Below, piece after piece: positions 12,087 to 24,406 of a stretch of 64,000 nt of DNA (within the stretch, counting starts at the first letter, position 1; every line of letters begins with the position of its first letter). The stretch is from Spinacia oleracea. Lineage: Eukaryota > Streptophyta > Magnoliopsida > Caryophyllales > Amaranthaceae. Made by a program: the position numbers and the translations under genes. The stretch is from the NCBI RefSeq assembly GCF_020520425.1, contig NC_079487.1:111572141-111636140 (forward strand), written 5' to 3'. The notes under the pieces were generated by a model that saw only the letters and a list, made by a program, of their open reading frames with translations, was not told the origin of the DNA and searched no databases.

Positions 12087-13582
12087 TTTGACACAAGGGT
12101 GGTCCGTTTTGCTTGTTTCTCTTGTATTCCTGTTTTTTGGGCCTAGAATGGTCAAAATGTGTAGATATAACTAGCTTCTAGGTTTTGGCTCTCTGAAATG
12201 TAATTATGCCCCTTGTTCAACCTATTTTGTTGGCAAACATTGATGTGAATGAATGTAAATGATTTCCTACGTCACATTGGTGTTTCTTCTGTTGGTATCT
12301 ATTTGTTGTCCAAATAGAGCATTTTTTTTTTTGTTTTAAAACGAGGAAGTATTTATCTTGTGCTAACCACTTGAGTAATTTGGTATTAGGCTTTTGGTCT
12401 AGAGTTTCATCATTTTATTCTTTCTTTTGGCTAAAGATTTATTCTTTCTTTCATTTTACTCTTGTGGACAATTCTGCGCGCTATAGGATCCTGCTAACAC
12501 ACACCGGTGCCGCACCCAGTGTTAAGGTTTTTGCACCGGGCAGCCGCACCAGTGGCCATCAGAATAATGGTAAGGAGCAAGCGAACCGCAACACATTTCT
12601 ACTTGTTTTAATCTTTGGCTCTTTGCCATCCAATATCGACTCTTTTGTTGGGGGGAATGCTTGTATTTCTACTTTGATGGGGTGCTAAATATTTCTAAAA
12701 TTGTTACGGAGTATGATGTTTCCTAATTAAGGTGTTTGACTGGTGGCACGACACATGGACCGTGCTATGTATGGGCAAGCCTCATTTGAGAGGCAACTAA
12801 TTTTCTTAGGAACGTGAAATTGTGTCCGATAGGTTTGAAGTTCTATTTCGCCCGCCCAGATTTGTTACCACTTGAGTACACAGTATTGGGTCCAAGCCCA
12901 AGGACGTTTTGTCGTTTGTTTTGGGCCAAACAAATATTGTAGCCTGTTTATTTCTACTTCCGTGCAAAGTGCAAACAAAGAAAGCTACGGTGTAGTTTTC
13001 TAAGAAGTGAAGTTGTGAACAACAGGTGGCAGGTTCGATTTCCCGCCTTAATTTATTATTTATATTGTCATTTATTTAATTTATTATTTATATTGTCATT
13101 TGGTCTATGTAAATAAACTTGATGGAAATAAAATCTTACGTATTTTAGTTTACCATTAGTCGACTCTTGTACTCCGTAATATGGATTTAAGGGCTTCATC
13201 TATCGGAGGCCCAACACAAGACAAAAGCACTAACAATATCTTTGGCAATTGACATTATACTATTTACTCGGTATGTCATATGAGGTAGAGCCGTAGAGTT
13301 GCATTCCGTAGCAATCAACTTCGTTTCTAAATAGAGCTACCTTTGGCCTTTGCATGTGATATGGCTCAGCTCTCTTGAAGTTTTCCTCAAGATCCAAATC
13401 GAGTACGGAGTAATAAAGGAATTAATGTGTGCTGCTTTGATTTGTTGTTGTTTACCACGTTTTTGGGGTTACCACGGGCTACTAATGCCTACTGATGTGG
13501 TGCGGGTGTCAAAATGGCGGGGCGAGGGGGGGGGGGGGGGAATGGGTTTACTAAGAGCTCTTTGATCACTCATCTTTGTGAT
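12087..13582 (+). other. 3' flank and intergenic DNA
   Basis: Contains the presumed 3' UTR of the preceding gene and no further supported gene. 12970-13055 has tRNA-like words (ctacggtgtag, then ggcaggttcgatttcccgcc, a plausible pol III box B) followed by a short direct repeat of tttaatttattatttatatt, so it may be a degraded SINE. A run of 14 or more G at about 13527-13541 is a simple repeat. Confidence 0.35.
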
Positions 13583-16081
13583 CGTCATTGTAAGGCTGAT
13601 GCTCAAGTAGTCACACAACACTCTCTAACGACCAACTTGACTACTTTTACTGAGGCTGGGTTGACCTTCCGTCGTATGGGGATTTAGCTTTGTGGGGATT
13701 ATTTAAATACGCATTCTCTCCGTTCTAAATGTCGTCATGGTCAAGGTTCTGATTTTGTGGCCCTACCTGATGTTGGGGATGGTGTTGTTCGGTTTGTGCT
13801 CTATGGTTTTTCTAAACCGCAACTCAATTTTGATGTACCCAGTCATGTGAATACTGTAGTGCCAGAACATGATTGTGGTTTTCTCGTCACTCTCCTTGAC
13901 AGACTTCTTTCTAAACGTCTTTGCATTGTGAAATCCATCCCTCCTAAATGTCGATTGGTGTCAGTTTGATTGCATTTCTCGTGCCATTCTTAGATGGAGG
14001 GATCCTAGAGATAATCTTTGTTTGGTGTTGGATCGCTTGTTTGAGGCGACCCCTTCCTCTAGTTGTGTGAAGAAATCAAAAATCCCTAAATAAGTTAACA
14101 TTTGTAAATGCAAACGAAAGTTGGGAGATGGGCACTTTAACGCTGCTATTAAGGTGCTTACATCATCTGGTGTTTCTCCATCTAATCCCGACACTCTCCG
14201 TGATCTGGAAGCCAAACACCCATATGCCCCCTCTCCGGTTTTGCCTTCTTCTCCATTTGGCGGGGATGCACTTTTTGTCTATAAAGATCTGGTGCCGAAT
14301 AGGATCCAAAGCTTCCTAAAGGGACTTTCTGCGGTCGCGATGGGCTTAGAGCACAACATTTTATGGATATTCTGGGAGGGGATGCTTCTGCGGTTTCCGA
14401 TGATTTGTTAGGTTCCATCACTGGGGTTGTCAACCTATTCCTTGGTGGGAAGTGTCCAAGCTAGCTTGGAGATTTTATTGCTAGTGCCCATTTGACTCCC
14501 TTGGTCAAGCCGGGTGGTGGTATCCGTCCTATTGTTGTTAGCACTGTGTAGAGGAGGCTTGTTTCTAAGGTTGCTTCTTCTTCTGTTGGAAATTCTATGA
14601 ATATCTATTTGCAGGATTTTTTGTTTGACATAGGCGTTCCTGGTGGCTGTGAGGTTGTTCTGCATTCTGTGAGCAGGCTCATTGAGTTTAAGGGTAATGA
14701 GGTTGGGCTTTCTACTCTTTTGGTGGATTTTAAGAATGCTTTCAACCTTGTCGATGGGAGTGTCCTGCTTTAGGAAACTAGGTTGCGGTTCCCTTCCATT
14801 GCTCCATGGGTTGAATTCTGCTCTTCTCAGCCTGATTGGCTTTATTATGATGACTTTATCCTTTGGTCTTGCCAAGGGGTTTAACAAGGTGATCCTTTGG
14901 GTCCTTTGTTGTTCTCCCTAGCTCTGCATCCTTTGGTTTAGTCCATTAATCATTCTTGTGAGCTTGCCCATCAGTTTTGGTATCTCGATGATGGTACCAT
15001 TGTTGGAGATACCCTTATGGTTGCCAAGGCACTTGACATCATCAAGACTGATGGACCGGCTCGTGGTCTGTTCTTGAATGTGGACAAGACTGAGCTCTTT
15101 TGGCGTGTGGAAGATCCTAGAGGTAGGGTGGAGGGTGTTTTTCCAATAAATATCTCTCGCCCGCGTAATGGTGTCAAACTTCTTGGTGGTTCAGTTAGTG
15201 TGGTTGTAGGCTTCTGTAGGGATTTGGCTTTGAGAAGGGTCTGTAAAACCATCGCCTTAATGGAGGCAGTGAATAGACTCAATGATCCCCAATGTGAGCT
15301 CCTTCTTTTTCGCAATGTGTTGGGGTTGCGAAATTGTCCTAGGCTTTGAGAACTTGCTCCACTTTGTCTTTCTTGGATGTCCAAGTTTAGTTTGATATGG
15401 CGTTACGTACCTAATTGGGGAATATTGTTACTGCTTCAGGGCCGGGGTTCGGTGACTGGCAATGGCTGCTCGCTACTCTCCCAATCAAGTTGGGCGGTCT
15501 TGGCATCCTTTCTACAAGGGATGTAATATGTTATGTTTTTCTTGCTTCTCGCTTACATACAAGCACACTGCAGGCCAAGCTTATGTCGAAGACAAATATT
15601 GTCTCCTCTATCTCTTCTTTTCAGCATGCTCTTGATGATTTCAATGATTTTTGCAACGTTAATGCTCTCTCTTTCACCACTTGCTCTTCTGCCCCCCAGA
15701 TAATGAAAACTCTGGCACAGTGTTACTTTGGTGTCATTGATAAAAACCTCGTTTCTAGATACACGTTAAGCCCAAGACATGTTGTTGTTCTCAGTAGTAT
15801 TCGTTCTCCGCATGCACAAGATTTTCTTTTCACCATACCTATTAATGGCTTGGGGCAGATGATGAACCATCGTCAATTCCGCTATGTGTTGTGCTATAGG
15901 CTCACGGTAACTTTGTTCTCGGAAGGTAGTGTCTACCCGAGTTGCAATGCTCCTAAGATGGACCAATGGGGAAATCATGTTATCCACTCTAGTGAAGTGG
16001 GTGTGAAGTTCAGGCATAATTTGGTGGGTGATGTTCTTGTTGATATTTGTTCCAAAGTCGGGATTGTGGCGCGCAAGGAGG
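13583..16081 (+). pseudogene. non-LTR retrotransposon reverse transcriptase, copy 1, 5' and central part
   Basis: A decayed reading frame closely related to copy 2 at 25.6-28.1 kb. In order it shows: an N-terminal zinc-knuckle-like segment near 13690-13740 (HSLRSKCRHG); the pre-RT segment around 14121 (GDGHFNAAIKVLTSSGVSPS); RT blocks around 14470-14530 (SAHLTPLVKPGGGIRPIV) and 14690-14760 (STLLVDFKNAFNLVDG); the RT active-site box YLDDGTIVGDTL near 14970-15015; NVDKTELFW near 15080; and a thumb/connection part 15415-16081 (GPGFGDWQWLLATLPIKLGG). Frame breaks and stops are numerous (for example TAG at about 13688). At 16081 the frame is cut by a solo LTR and resumes at 16761, then again at 25030. 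It is a transposon relic and not translatable as one protein. Confidence 0.85.
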
Positions 16082-16760
16082 TGTTAGGTTATGATACATA
16101 TGACAATTCATAAATCATGCGGAAAAACCATAAACCCAGGAAAACATATTATTTACACATAATCATTTAGCATAGTTTAGATGCATACTCTTTGTTGCGT
16201 GCCTTCCCTAGCTGCGCCCGAACCGAACAAGAACAAGTCTTTAGGACTCCAAGTGTCGTCCCTCCGTAGATAGTCCACAGCACGTCCGAATCCGCAATAT
16301 TTCCAATTCCGGCAATATTTCCATTTCCAATAATATTTTCCGATACGTACCATGTTTCCGTTTCCGGCAACATCTACGACTTGGATAATATTTATATTTC
16401 CGATACGATCCATATTTCCGTTTCCGGCAATATCATCGTTTCCGGAGTATTCATTTCTTGCCTGTGACGATCTCAGCTCCCACTGAAACCAAGATCCGTC
16501 GATTCCGAATATCCATAGATGGAGTATTTAATGCCATTAAATACTTGATCCGTTTACGTACTATTTGTGTGACCCTACGGGTTCAGTCAAGAGTAAGTTG
16601 TGGATTAATATCATTAATTCCACTTGAACTGAAGCGGCCTCTAGCTAGGCATTCAGCTCACTTGATCTCACTGAATTATTAACTTGTTAATTAATACTGA
16701 ACCGCATTTATTAGACTTAACATTGAATGCATACTTGGACCAAGGGCATTATTTCCTTCA
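16082..16760 (-). mobile_element. solo LTR of a Copia-type element, internally deleted
   Basis: Begins TGTTAGGTTATG and ends ATTTCCTTCA, the usual TG...CA limits, and is flanked by a 5-bp target duplication GGAGG (16077-16081 and 16761-16765). The RT frame of the host element is continuous across it, proving an insertion. Compared with the copy at 22896-24289 it lacks about 715 bases; the deletion joins cgtccgaatccgc to aatatttccaattcc. No internal domain follows, so this is a solo LTR. Minus orientation is inferred from resemblance to known plant Copia LTRs and from the minus-strand Copia internal domain nearby. Confidence 0.88.
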
Positions 16761-16877
16761 GGAGGCTCGAATGGGTTTCCTCTCAGAGGCTGGTAAGGAT
16801 CTTAGACCTGCTGACCTTTTACTATTTAATTGGTTCTAGGATAAATATGCATGTTTGGATGTGACTAGTATCTCTCC
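16761..16877 (+). pseudogene. non-LTR element copy 1, endonuclease-like fragment
   Basis: Continues the RT element after the solo LTR: translation reads EARMGFLSEAGKDLRPADLL, then LFNWF, an in-frame stop (TAG), and ACLDVTSIS. The RPAD...LDVT pair matches the RPADVLL...VDLTGS residues of copy 2. These resemble the catalytic core of restriction-like endonucleases of non-LTR retrotransposons. It ends where the hAT-like MITE is inserted. Confidence 0.8.
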
Positions 16878-17318
16878 TAGGGATGTCAATGGGGCGGGGC
16901 GGATGCGGATGAAGGTTCCTCCATCCTCATCCCCACCTAAAATTTACATCTCCAACCCCGCCCCATCACCCTTGGCTGGTGAAAAATTCATCCTCATCCC
17001 CGCCCTAACGGGTGTAAATAAAAATCCACCCCCCCCCCCCCCCCCCACCACCTAACTGGGTATCCATCCCCGATTTATCCCCGCCCCATACCCACGCTAA
17101 TACCCGCCTAATTTTCTTATTTAGCAAACATTTTTCATATATATGGAGTAATGAAAGTTAAATTTAGAAAAAAATACCTTATGACTAAAGTAACATATAT
17201 AATCGAAAAAATTACTCGTCGTAACAAAAAAAATCCAAACAAAAAACTTAAAAATCTCACCTAAATTTATATTATCACCTAAACATGCAAATAAATCCAA
17301 ACTCACGCCATCACCCAT
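16878..17318. mobile_element. hAT-like MITE, truncated copy
   Basis: Begins TAGGGATGTCAATGGGGCGG directly after TCTCTCC. The same element is complete at 24407-25029. Here it is cut at 17318, where Copia internal sequence begins. It contains GC-rich segments (ccccgccc repeats) at its ends, a poly-C run, and an AT-rich centre. Confidence 0.85.
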
Positions 17319-20300
17319 CAAGCCAGCAGATAGGTGATCTACCCAAGTTCAGTGAAGAACTTTAAACAACCCTGTTTTATTGCTTCTTAGGCAATAATTA
17401 CTTTTACTTCAACTGTATAGGTTGCTAGTGATGCTTTGTTTGGATTTACCTATCCAAGCAGTTCATAGATATGTGGAAGACTCTCCAACTATATCTTAGA
17501 ACATAGAAATTATTATTTTAATTTCCCACGCAACAACTCATGGTCTCCAACCCATGTTGCCATTTTCAAAACACGATGCTCTATAGCTCGTCCTTATCAA
17601 TGGTTAACTCCAAAGGGTCTTGCTTGATCCTTTGCCAGTGTTTATGCGTGTAGCATCAATATTTAGCATATCTTTATTTCCTTGAATCAAGAACTATTCC
17701 TATGTACCATTTCAAGTACCATAAGTATTCTTGATCTCAATCTAGTTGATCTTCACTTAGATCAATAGAGATTGGTATATGTTCGTCATGCCTAAAGTCA
17801 TACGATACGTTTTTGGCGATCCTCATATTATATCATACATGATAAATTCTTTTGCAGAATATTTCCTAATTGAATTCTATTCATGTAACTTTAGCTTATC
17901 TAGTTTCAGTAGATACTAAATTCAGCTAAATTCTTTGACATATAATATAGGTTAAGAATCTCATTTAGACTCTTTGATGTTTAACTTAGTAAATGCTTAT
18001 ACATAGTTCAAACATCCTTTACTTAGATTTATTCACATGGGTCGAATATCTCCAATAGAGACTTTCGTGTTTGATTTAGTAAATGCCATTACTTAATCCA
18101 AAACAATATCATAAGATCTTTGTAAATAGATCTTAATACCCAGTATGTACTAAGTTTCGCCATGGTCCATCATTGATGAATTATTTCAAATCTAAGTCAT
18201 TAGCATTTAAATGTTATTTCACAATAGAGAGATATGTGTGTAATACACATAGGACCAATTAAGTTTTAAGTACTCCCACTAAACTTCTTATATATCTATA
18301 AGAATCATGTACATTTTATGAAACTAAAATACTTATTAGCTTCACTAAAATACAATTTCAATTCCCAATTGCTTGCTTAAATCTGTACTTAGATTTTATA
18401 AGCTAGCTTTCCTTTTCAAGCATTTATTTGGATCCACAAATCCTATGACATACCATGTACATAGTTTCTTCCAACATTTGATTGAGGAATACGTTTTGTC
18501 ATCCAATTGCTATATGTACCAATATGCAATCATTGCTTGAATTATAGACTTGAGCATCACGATTATGCATGAGGTTTCAACACAATCCACACCGTGAATT
18601 TGCTTGTAACCTTTTAGCAACTAATCTAGCTTTGTGTTGTGAACACAATTTCATGTTTGATGGTTTTTATCCTTAAAACGAACTTGCAACCAATAGGTGT
18701 GAAACTATTCTTGCAAATCAACAAAATTTCAATTTTGTCATCAAAACATTGAGTATGTTTTATGGCCTTTAACCAATTAAACATATAGTCTATATATGGC
18801 CTCTAACCATTTTAGGGAATCTATATTTCGTCATAGCTTTCTTACAAGTCACAAACTCATTAATCTATATGATAATAGTTTGACTGCAAGTTGTAGGTTT
18901 CTTCACTATCTAATAGAAGAATCTCATAGTTCCAGTGACTTGAACTCTATGCCTACTTGGGTATAGAACATCAAACAATAGAATATCAACAGGCACTTTG
19001 AGAGTCCTTTGAATATTCTATTCTCTTTGAAGCACTTGTAAAGTCTTCTAAGAGATGTCTATTCTTTAAAGCCACTTCTAAAGTCCTTTAAAGAATAAGT
19101 TCGGTTTTTCTGAAGCACTTCGAAAAGCCTCCGGAATGTCCGTTTATGTTTGTTGTTCGCCTCGAAGACTTTCGAGGTCTATTTTCTCCCACTTGTCATT
19201 TTGGAAACGAATCTCCAAAAGGACATTATTTCGAGCAAACAAACATTATGTTCTCAAAAATTCGTGGTAGAAACAATACCCTTGTGTCTCATTTGAATAA
19301 ATCACAATGAAACATATATCTATACTTGGGCCTTAGTTTGTTGAATAACAAACACTAAGCTCCCACTGAGTTTAGCAACTCTCTAGATATATATTATCGA
19401 AAAGATATTCTGAAATTTCTTTTCTATAGCTTTGACGAATTTAGTTTAGTTTGGTGGTAGTTGAGCATTTTGTTTTAGAAATTAAAGGAAAAGTCTTTAT
19501 GATCCATCATTGATCGAATCAAGTACTAATCGACTTCAATCATTCCAACTTAGATATGCCATATCTTATGGAGCTAGATTGTGAATTTTACTACACAATC
19601 ATTGATGATCATTCTTGATTTAAGTAATCATCAACATGATCTAACCTAGATCTTTATGATTTCTTACCAAGTGGGATTTATACTTCTGAATCTTTGAACT
19701 AGCCAAACAGATTCAAACTTATATCACATTGAGTAAATAAACCTATATTCACTTAAATCTGTGTGAAATAATAAAGTCATAAAACCTTTCTTTAGCTTTG
19801 AACTCTATTGTCTAGGCGTTCTAACAATAGTTCATATCTTTTGTTACTTTCAACAAGTAAGACTAGTCGTCTTAAATTGATCTAGAAATCAATGAACTTT
19901 CAAAAGTCCATCAAAATAGAGCTTTTGAATGTTAATTTGTTGATATGGTCTAAGCAACAATGCCAAAGATTAGTGGAACTCAAATCAAGGGGTTGATTTG
20001 AACCTAGTAAAGTTCTTTAAAGAGTTGTTTGTTTTAATCAAGCATATTGACTCAACCTGTAATTGACCATTTCATTCAAATAAATAAACAAACATTGTTT
20101 TTGTTTTTCTTGAATGTGAGTCTTTCTGTGTTTGAAAACAGAAATTTAGGTATGTTGATTATGGAACAAAATAGCCATTAAGTTCCAGCCTTTGAAAGGA
20201 CTTAAAACAAACTAGATGACCCTACAACTAATGTAGCATTGCCATGCTTCATTTCCCACTTGTAGGTCATTAGTGTATCCTAGCTTCCATTGTTTGAGTT

Positions 20301-22414
20301 ATTACCGAAGTAAGAACCTCAAGCGGTATATGATACCAAGGAAGTTTGATTGCTAGGTCACTTCTCTTTAAACATAAACTTATAGGTAGAAACGGAATCG
20401 TAAATTCCTTTCATTTGTTCCTCGTTTTCCTATTTCTTGTACCCTTTCTTATAGTCTTAAGAATTGATTTCTTTAGTGTTGACTTTTATACTTTGTTAGA
20501 CATGTCCAATGTCACCAACAAGGTTTTTACCATTTTAATTTATGTTGAATATTTTGCTTCAACTAGATGATCTTACCAGAAGCTTCTAAAGTTCTCTAAG
20601 CATCGATCTATTCGAATGTCTAGGGACTAGACTCATTCGAGAATTAAATGGACAAAGATGTTTAGGTTGTTAACCATTGGTAAAGCTGAGCGTTTAAGCT
20701 CAATGCTTTATGATCTCAAAACTACAGTGTATTTTGAATTCACAAGCACCAATTGGTTTGCCATTCGATTTTGATACTCGAAAAACAACCATAAAAGTCG
20801 CTATAAGAAACGTACATTTTAAATTGCTCATTTTCTCTCATTTCCGTGAATCGTTCTTGGATTCACTACCAATCGAGGAAATTTACTGTTACCTTTCTAA
20901 AAGGATTTATTGCAGTGCAAGATATTTAATTATAAACAATAATTAAAACATACATTGAAGCATGCAAAGTCTAAACATTTATCATGAATAATAACTTGAA
21001 AATTAAAGCAATCATGCAACAAGTCATTAGCATTTTATTCGAGTTATGTGTTCCGGCAGGTGTGAATAAAATGATTCCAAGACCCTAAAACCATTGAAGA
21101 ATTAAGCACAGTTTGTCGACTCAATTCTAAAACATTTTAGGTAAGCAAAAGCCTTTTGCTAATAGTCTAGAAACTACTCTTGGTTGATAGGTACGTCTAA
21201 GAACTTATTAGGTAAACCTATCGATTTTGCCACGACATAAAAGGACTCCTTACTTATATCGTTGAGTTTCACCAAAACTAACGTGTACTCACAATTATTT
21301 GTGTACCTTGCCCCTTTAGGACCAATAAGTAACACCTCGCTGAGCGAAAACTATTACTAGATTGATGTAAAGGATATCCAAGCAAGTGTATATTTTGGCA
21401 TGGCACCTTTTAACTCAATTTTTAAGTTTGGAACTTAAGGCTCTTACTATGTTGGTTAGATTTTAAGTGAACTAAAATCCTTAATCATGCAACATAATCA
21501 AGCTTTTGATCTCATGCATTTTGAGACATATTTAAAGCAATAAATAACTTAAAACATGCATAAGATAAACGTGATCTAGTATGGCCCGACTTCATCTTGA
21601 AGCTTTAACTTCAAAGTCCGTCTTGAAAATCTCCGTGGGAGGCACCATTTTCTTCAAATAGGATAAGCTATAATTAAAACTAATTACAACTATTTGATGG
21701 TACGCAGACCATATTTGAATTGAAAAACAACTTTGGTACTTTAGACCAATTACATTCAAATTAATGGTACGCAGACCATATTTTCTATCCTATTTGGGCC
21801 ATACTAGTCACTTCATAACCTGCAAAACAGTACATATACAATATATACCATTCACCCATTCATTATCATGAATGGCCCACATAGCTGGTTAGTAAAACAC
21901 ATTATGCATCACGTAAACATTTGCAGCAATTAATCAAGGGCACCAATAATCTACCAATTATTCAGTCCTTATTAATTCTAATCAAGTTGTTTTAACCTTA
22001 AGGATTTGTAGACCTAATCAAGAGTTTATGACTAAAAGGGCTCCCACTTAAACCAATAAATTCATATGCTTTATTAATTTTAAACATAAAAATGTATTTC
22101 TAGTCTAACCGGAAACATACAAATTTAATTAAAATTTAAAGCTCATATAAATTTATAATTGAATCCAAAAAGTTTAATTTAATTTCAGTCGTATTTAAAT
22201 TAATTCATGATTTTAATTTTAGTAAAATAATTAGAATAAATAAAATTTATTATAATTACAATATTCAAAATTAAAATCCAAGAAAATAATTTAAATTATT
22301 AATTTTAAAATTAATTAAAATTACGTAAACTGAAAATTTCAAATTAAAATTTCAAAACGATCTAATCGCAACGCAACAACCCCACGCAACGTACGCCCAT
22401 GGGCCACACGCAAC
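17319..22414 (-). mobile_element. decayed internal domain of a Ty1/Copia retrotransposon, no LTRs
   Basis: Read on the minus strand it carries Copia polymerase relics full of stops. RC 18660-18710 begins PIGCKFVLRIKT, the start of the Copia reverse transcriptase, followed by a shifted KARLVAKG-like stretch down to about 18560. RC 17405-17341 reads VEVKVIIA, a stop, then EAIKQGCLKFFTELG, matching the RNase H end (TEAEY...A..EAIKE). Gag and untranslated-leader sequence should lie at the high-coordinate side (about 20-22.4 kb), where no gene was resolved; a cgcaacg-rich patch at 22365-22414 marks the edge. It fills the junction between the two copies of the segmental duplication. No LTR borders it on either side. 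Confidence 0.7.
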
Positions 22415-22895
22415 GTCTCCTCTATCTCTTCTTTTCAGCATGCTCTTGATGATTTCAATGATTTTTGCAACGTTAATGCTCTCTCTTTCACCACTTGCTC
22501 TTCTGCCCCCCAGATAATGAAAACTCTGGCACAGTGTTACTTTGGTGTCATTGATAAAAACCTCGTTTCTAGATACACGTTAAGCCCAAGACATGTTGTT
22601 GTTCTCAGTAGTATTCGTTCTCCGCATGCACAAGATTTTCTTTTCACCATACCTATTAATGGCTTGGGGCAGATGATGAACCATCGTCAATTCCGCTATG
22701 TGTTGTGCTATAGGCTCACGGTAACTTTGTTCTCGGAAGGTAGTGTCTACCCGAGTTGCAATGCTCCTAAGATGGACCAATGGGGAAATCATGTTATCCA
22801 CTCTAGTGAAGTGGGTGTGAAGTTCAGGCATAATTTGGTGGGTGATGTTCTTGTTGATATTTGTTCCAAAGTCGGGATTGTGGCGCGCAAGGAGG
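22415..22895 (+). pseudogene. duplicated RT-element fragment (thumb to zinc-knuckle region)
   Basis: Identical in translation to 15703-16081 of copy 1 (MKTLAQCYFGVIDKN through VKFRHNLVGDVLVDICSKVG). The block corresponds to the region of copy 2 that ends in the KHRHNVVRDTL motif, but the CSAC cysteines of copy 2 are replaced here (YPSCNAPK; HVIHSS), so the zinc knuckle is degraded in this lineage. It ends at the solo LTR. Confidence 0.85.
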
Positions 22896-24289
22896 TGTTA
22901 GGTTATGATACATATGACAATTCATAAATCATGCGGAAAAACCATAAAGCCAGGAAAACATATTATTTACACATAATCATTTAGCATAGTTTAGATGCAT
23001 ACTCTTTGTTGCGTGCCTTCCCTAGCTGCGCCCGAACCGAACAAGAACAAGTCTTTAGGACTCCAAGTGTCGTCCCTCCGTAGATAGTCCACAGCACGTC
23101 CGGATCCGCCTTAAGATTGACCAACTAGAATCGCCCTTAAGGTACTATTATTTTCGGCACTTTATAGGCAATTGTGTAATTGAATTTTGCTCTCAAAAAC
23201 TCACTTTGAATACTTGAATGCTCGATTTAAATATGTGACCCTAGGCACCTATTTATAGAGTTATGGAAAAGGGTTTGGAATCCTATTAGGATACTAATTT
23301 ATTTAATTATAATCCTACTAGGACTCTAATTAAATAAACTAAATCTTTTAGGATTAGATTTAATCATATCACAAATCCCGGTAGCTTTAGGATTCGAGTA
23401 GCACACAAACACACACGCACGCACAGCAGCCCACGAGGGGCGCCATGCGCGCGCGCGCAGCCCGCGAGCTCGCAGCCCACTGCCGCAAGCCCACACGCTG
23501 CCGTAGCCTTGGCGCGCGCTGGGCCTGCCTTGCGGTGGGCCTGGCGCAGCCTTGGCTGGTGCGTTTGTGGCGCGCTGGCTTGCTGGGCGATGGCCCGGCT
23601 TCGTGCTGGGCCTTCGTCTGGCAGGCCTCGTCCGATGCTAATTCGTACGATACGCTTCCGATTAAATTCCCGGTTCCGGAATTCATTTCCGATACGAACA
23701 ATATTTAATATTTCCGATTACGGAATTATTTTCCGTTTCGAACAAATATTTAATATTTCCGTTTCCGGAACTATTTTCCGATTCCGATAATATTTCCGAT
23801 TCTGACAATATTTCCGTTTCCGGCAATATTTCCAATTCCGGCAATATTTCCATTTCCAATAATATTTTCCGATACGTACCATGTTTCCGTTTCCGGCAAC
23901 ATCTACGACTTGGATAATATTTATATTTCCGATACGATCCATATTTCCGTTTCCGGCAATATCATCGTTTCCGGAGTATTCATTTCTTGCCTGTGACGAT
24001 CTCAGCTCCCACTGAAACCAAGATCCGTCGATTCCGAATATCCATAGATGGAGTATTTAATGCCATTAAATACTTGATCCGTTTACGTACTATTTGTGTG
24101 ACCCTACGGGTTCAGTCAAGAGTAAGTTGTGGATTAATATCATTAATTCCACTTGAACTGAAGCGGCCTCTAGCTAGGCATTCAGCTCACTTGATCTCAC
24201 TGAATTATTAACTTGTTAATTAATACTGAACCGCATTTATTAGACTTAACATTGAATGCATACTTGGACCAAGGGCATTATTTCCTTCA
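22896..24289 (-). mobile_element. solo LTR of a Copia-type element, full length (1394 bp)
   Basis: Same limits as copy A (TGTTAGG...CCTTCA) and same 5-bp flanking duplication GGAGG (22891-22895, 24290-24294). It keeps the part missing from copy A: a GC-rich island at about 23400-23640 (gcgcgcgcg and CpG-rich) and an array of about 15-base units based on ATTTCCGttTCCGG at 23640-23990. Its interruption of the RT frame is identical to copy A, so both are descendants of one insertion. Confidence 0.9.
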
Positions 24290-24406
24290 GGAGGCTCGAA
24301 TGGGTTTCCTCTCAGAGGCTGGTAAGGATCTTAGACCTGCTGACCTTTTACTATTTAATTGGTTCTAGGATAAATATGCATGTTTGGATGTGACTAGTAT
24401 CTCTCC
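24290..24406 (+). pseudogene. duplicated endonuclease-like fragment of RT element
   Basis: Same sequence as 16761-16877: EARMGFLSEAGKDLRPAD, an in-frame TAG, then LDVTSIS. It is bounded by the solo LTR on the left and by the hAT-like MITE on the right. Confidence 0.8.

Larger units (their letters stand above)
15601..17318 (+). repeat. segmental duplication, copy A
   Basis: This block (RT fragment, solo LTR, RT fragment, first part of a hAT-like MITE) is repeated nearly identically at 22415-24844. A 136-residue reading frame inside is identical between copies. The size difference (1718 against 2430 bases) is explained by a 715-base deletion in this copy's LTR and a 3-base longer poly-C run (about 17030-17046). 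Differences seen elsewhere are single bases, such as cataaacccagg here against cataaagccagg in copy B. Confidence 0.9.

Noticed and set aside
12371..12688. Open frame with a possible exon (GAAPSVKVFAPGSRTSGHQN) and donor-like aatg|gtaag
   Set aside because: No recognisable family, no partner exon and no promoter; the first half is only pyrimidine-rich sequence.
16177..16413. Minus-strand frames rich in Gly, Asn and Ile
   Set aside because: They come from the TTCCG tandem repeats of the solo LTR, not from a gene; the same holds at 23718-23942.
23387..23790. Overlapping frames on both strands in the GC-rich LTR segment
   Set aside because: GC-rich DNA lacks stop codons by chance; frames on both strands and no motifs.
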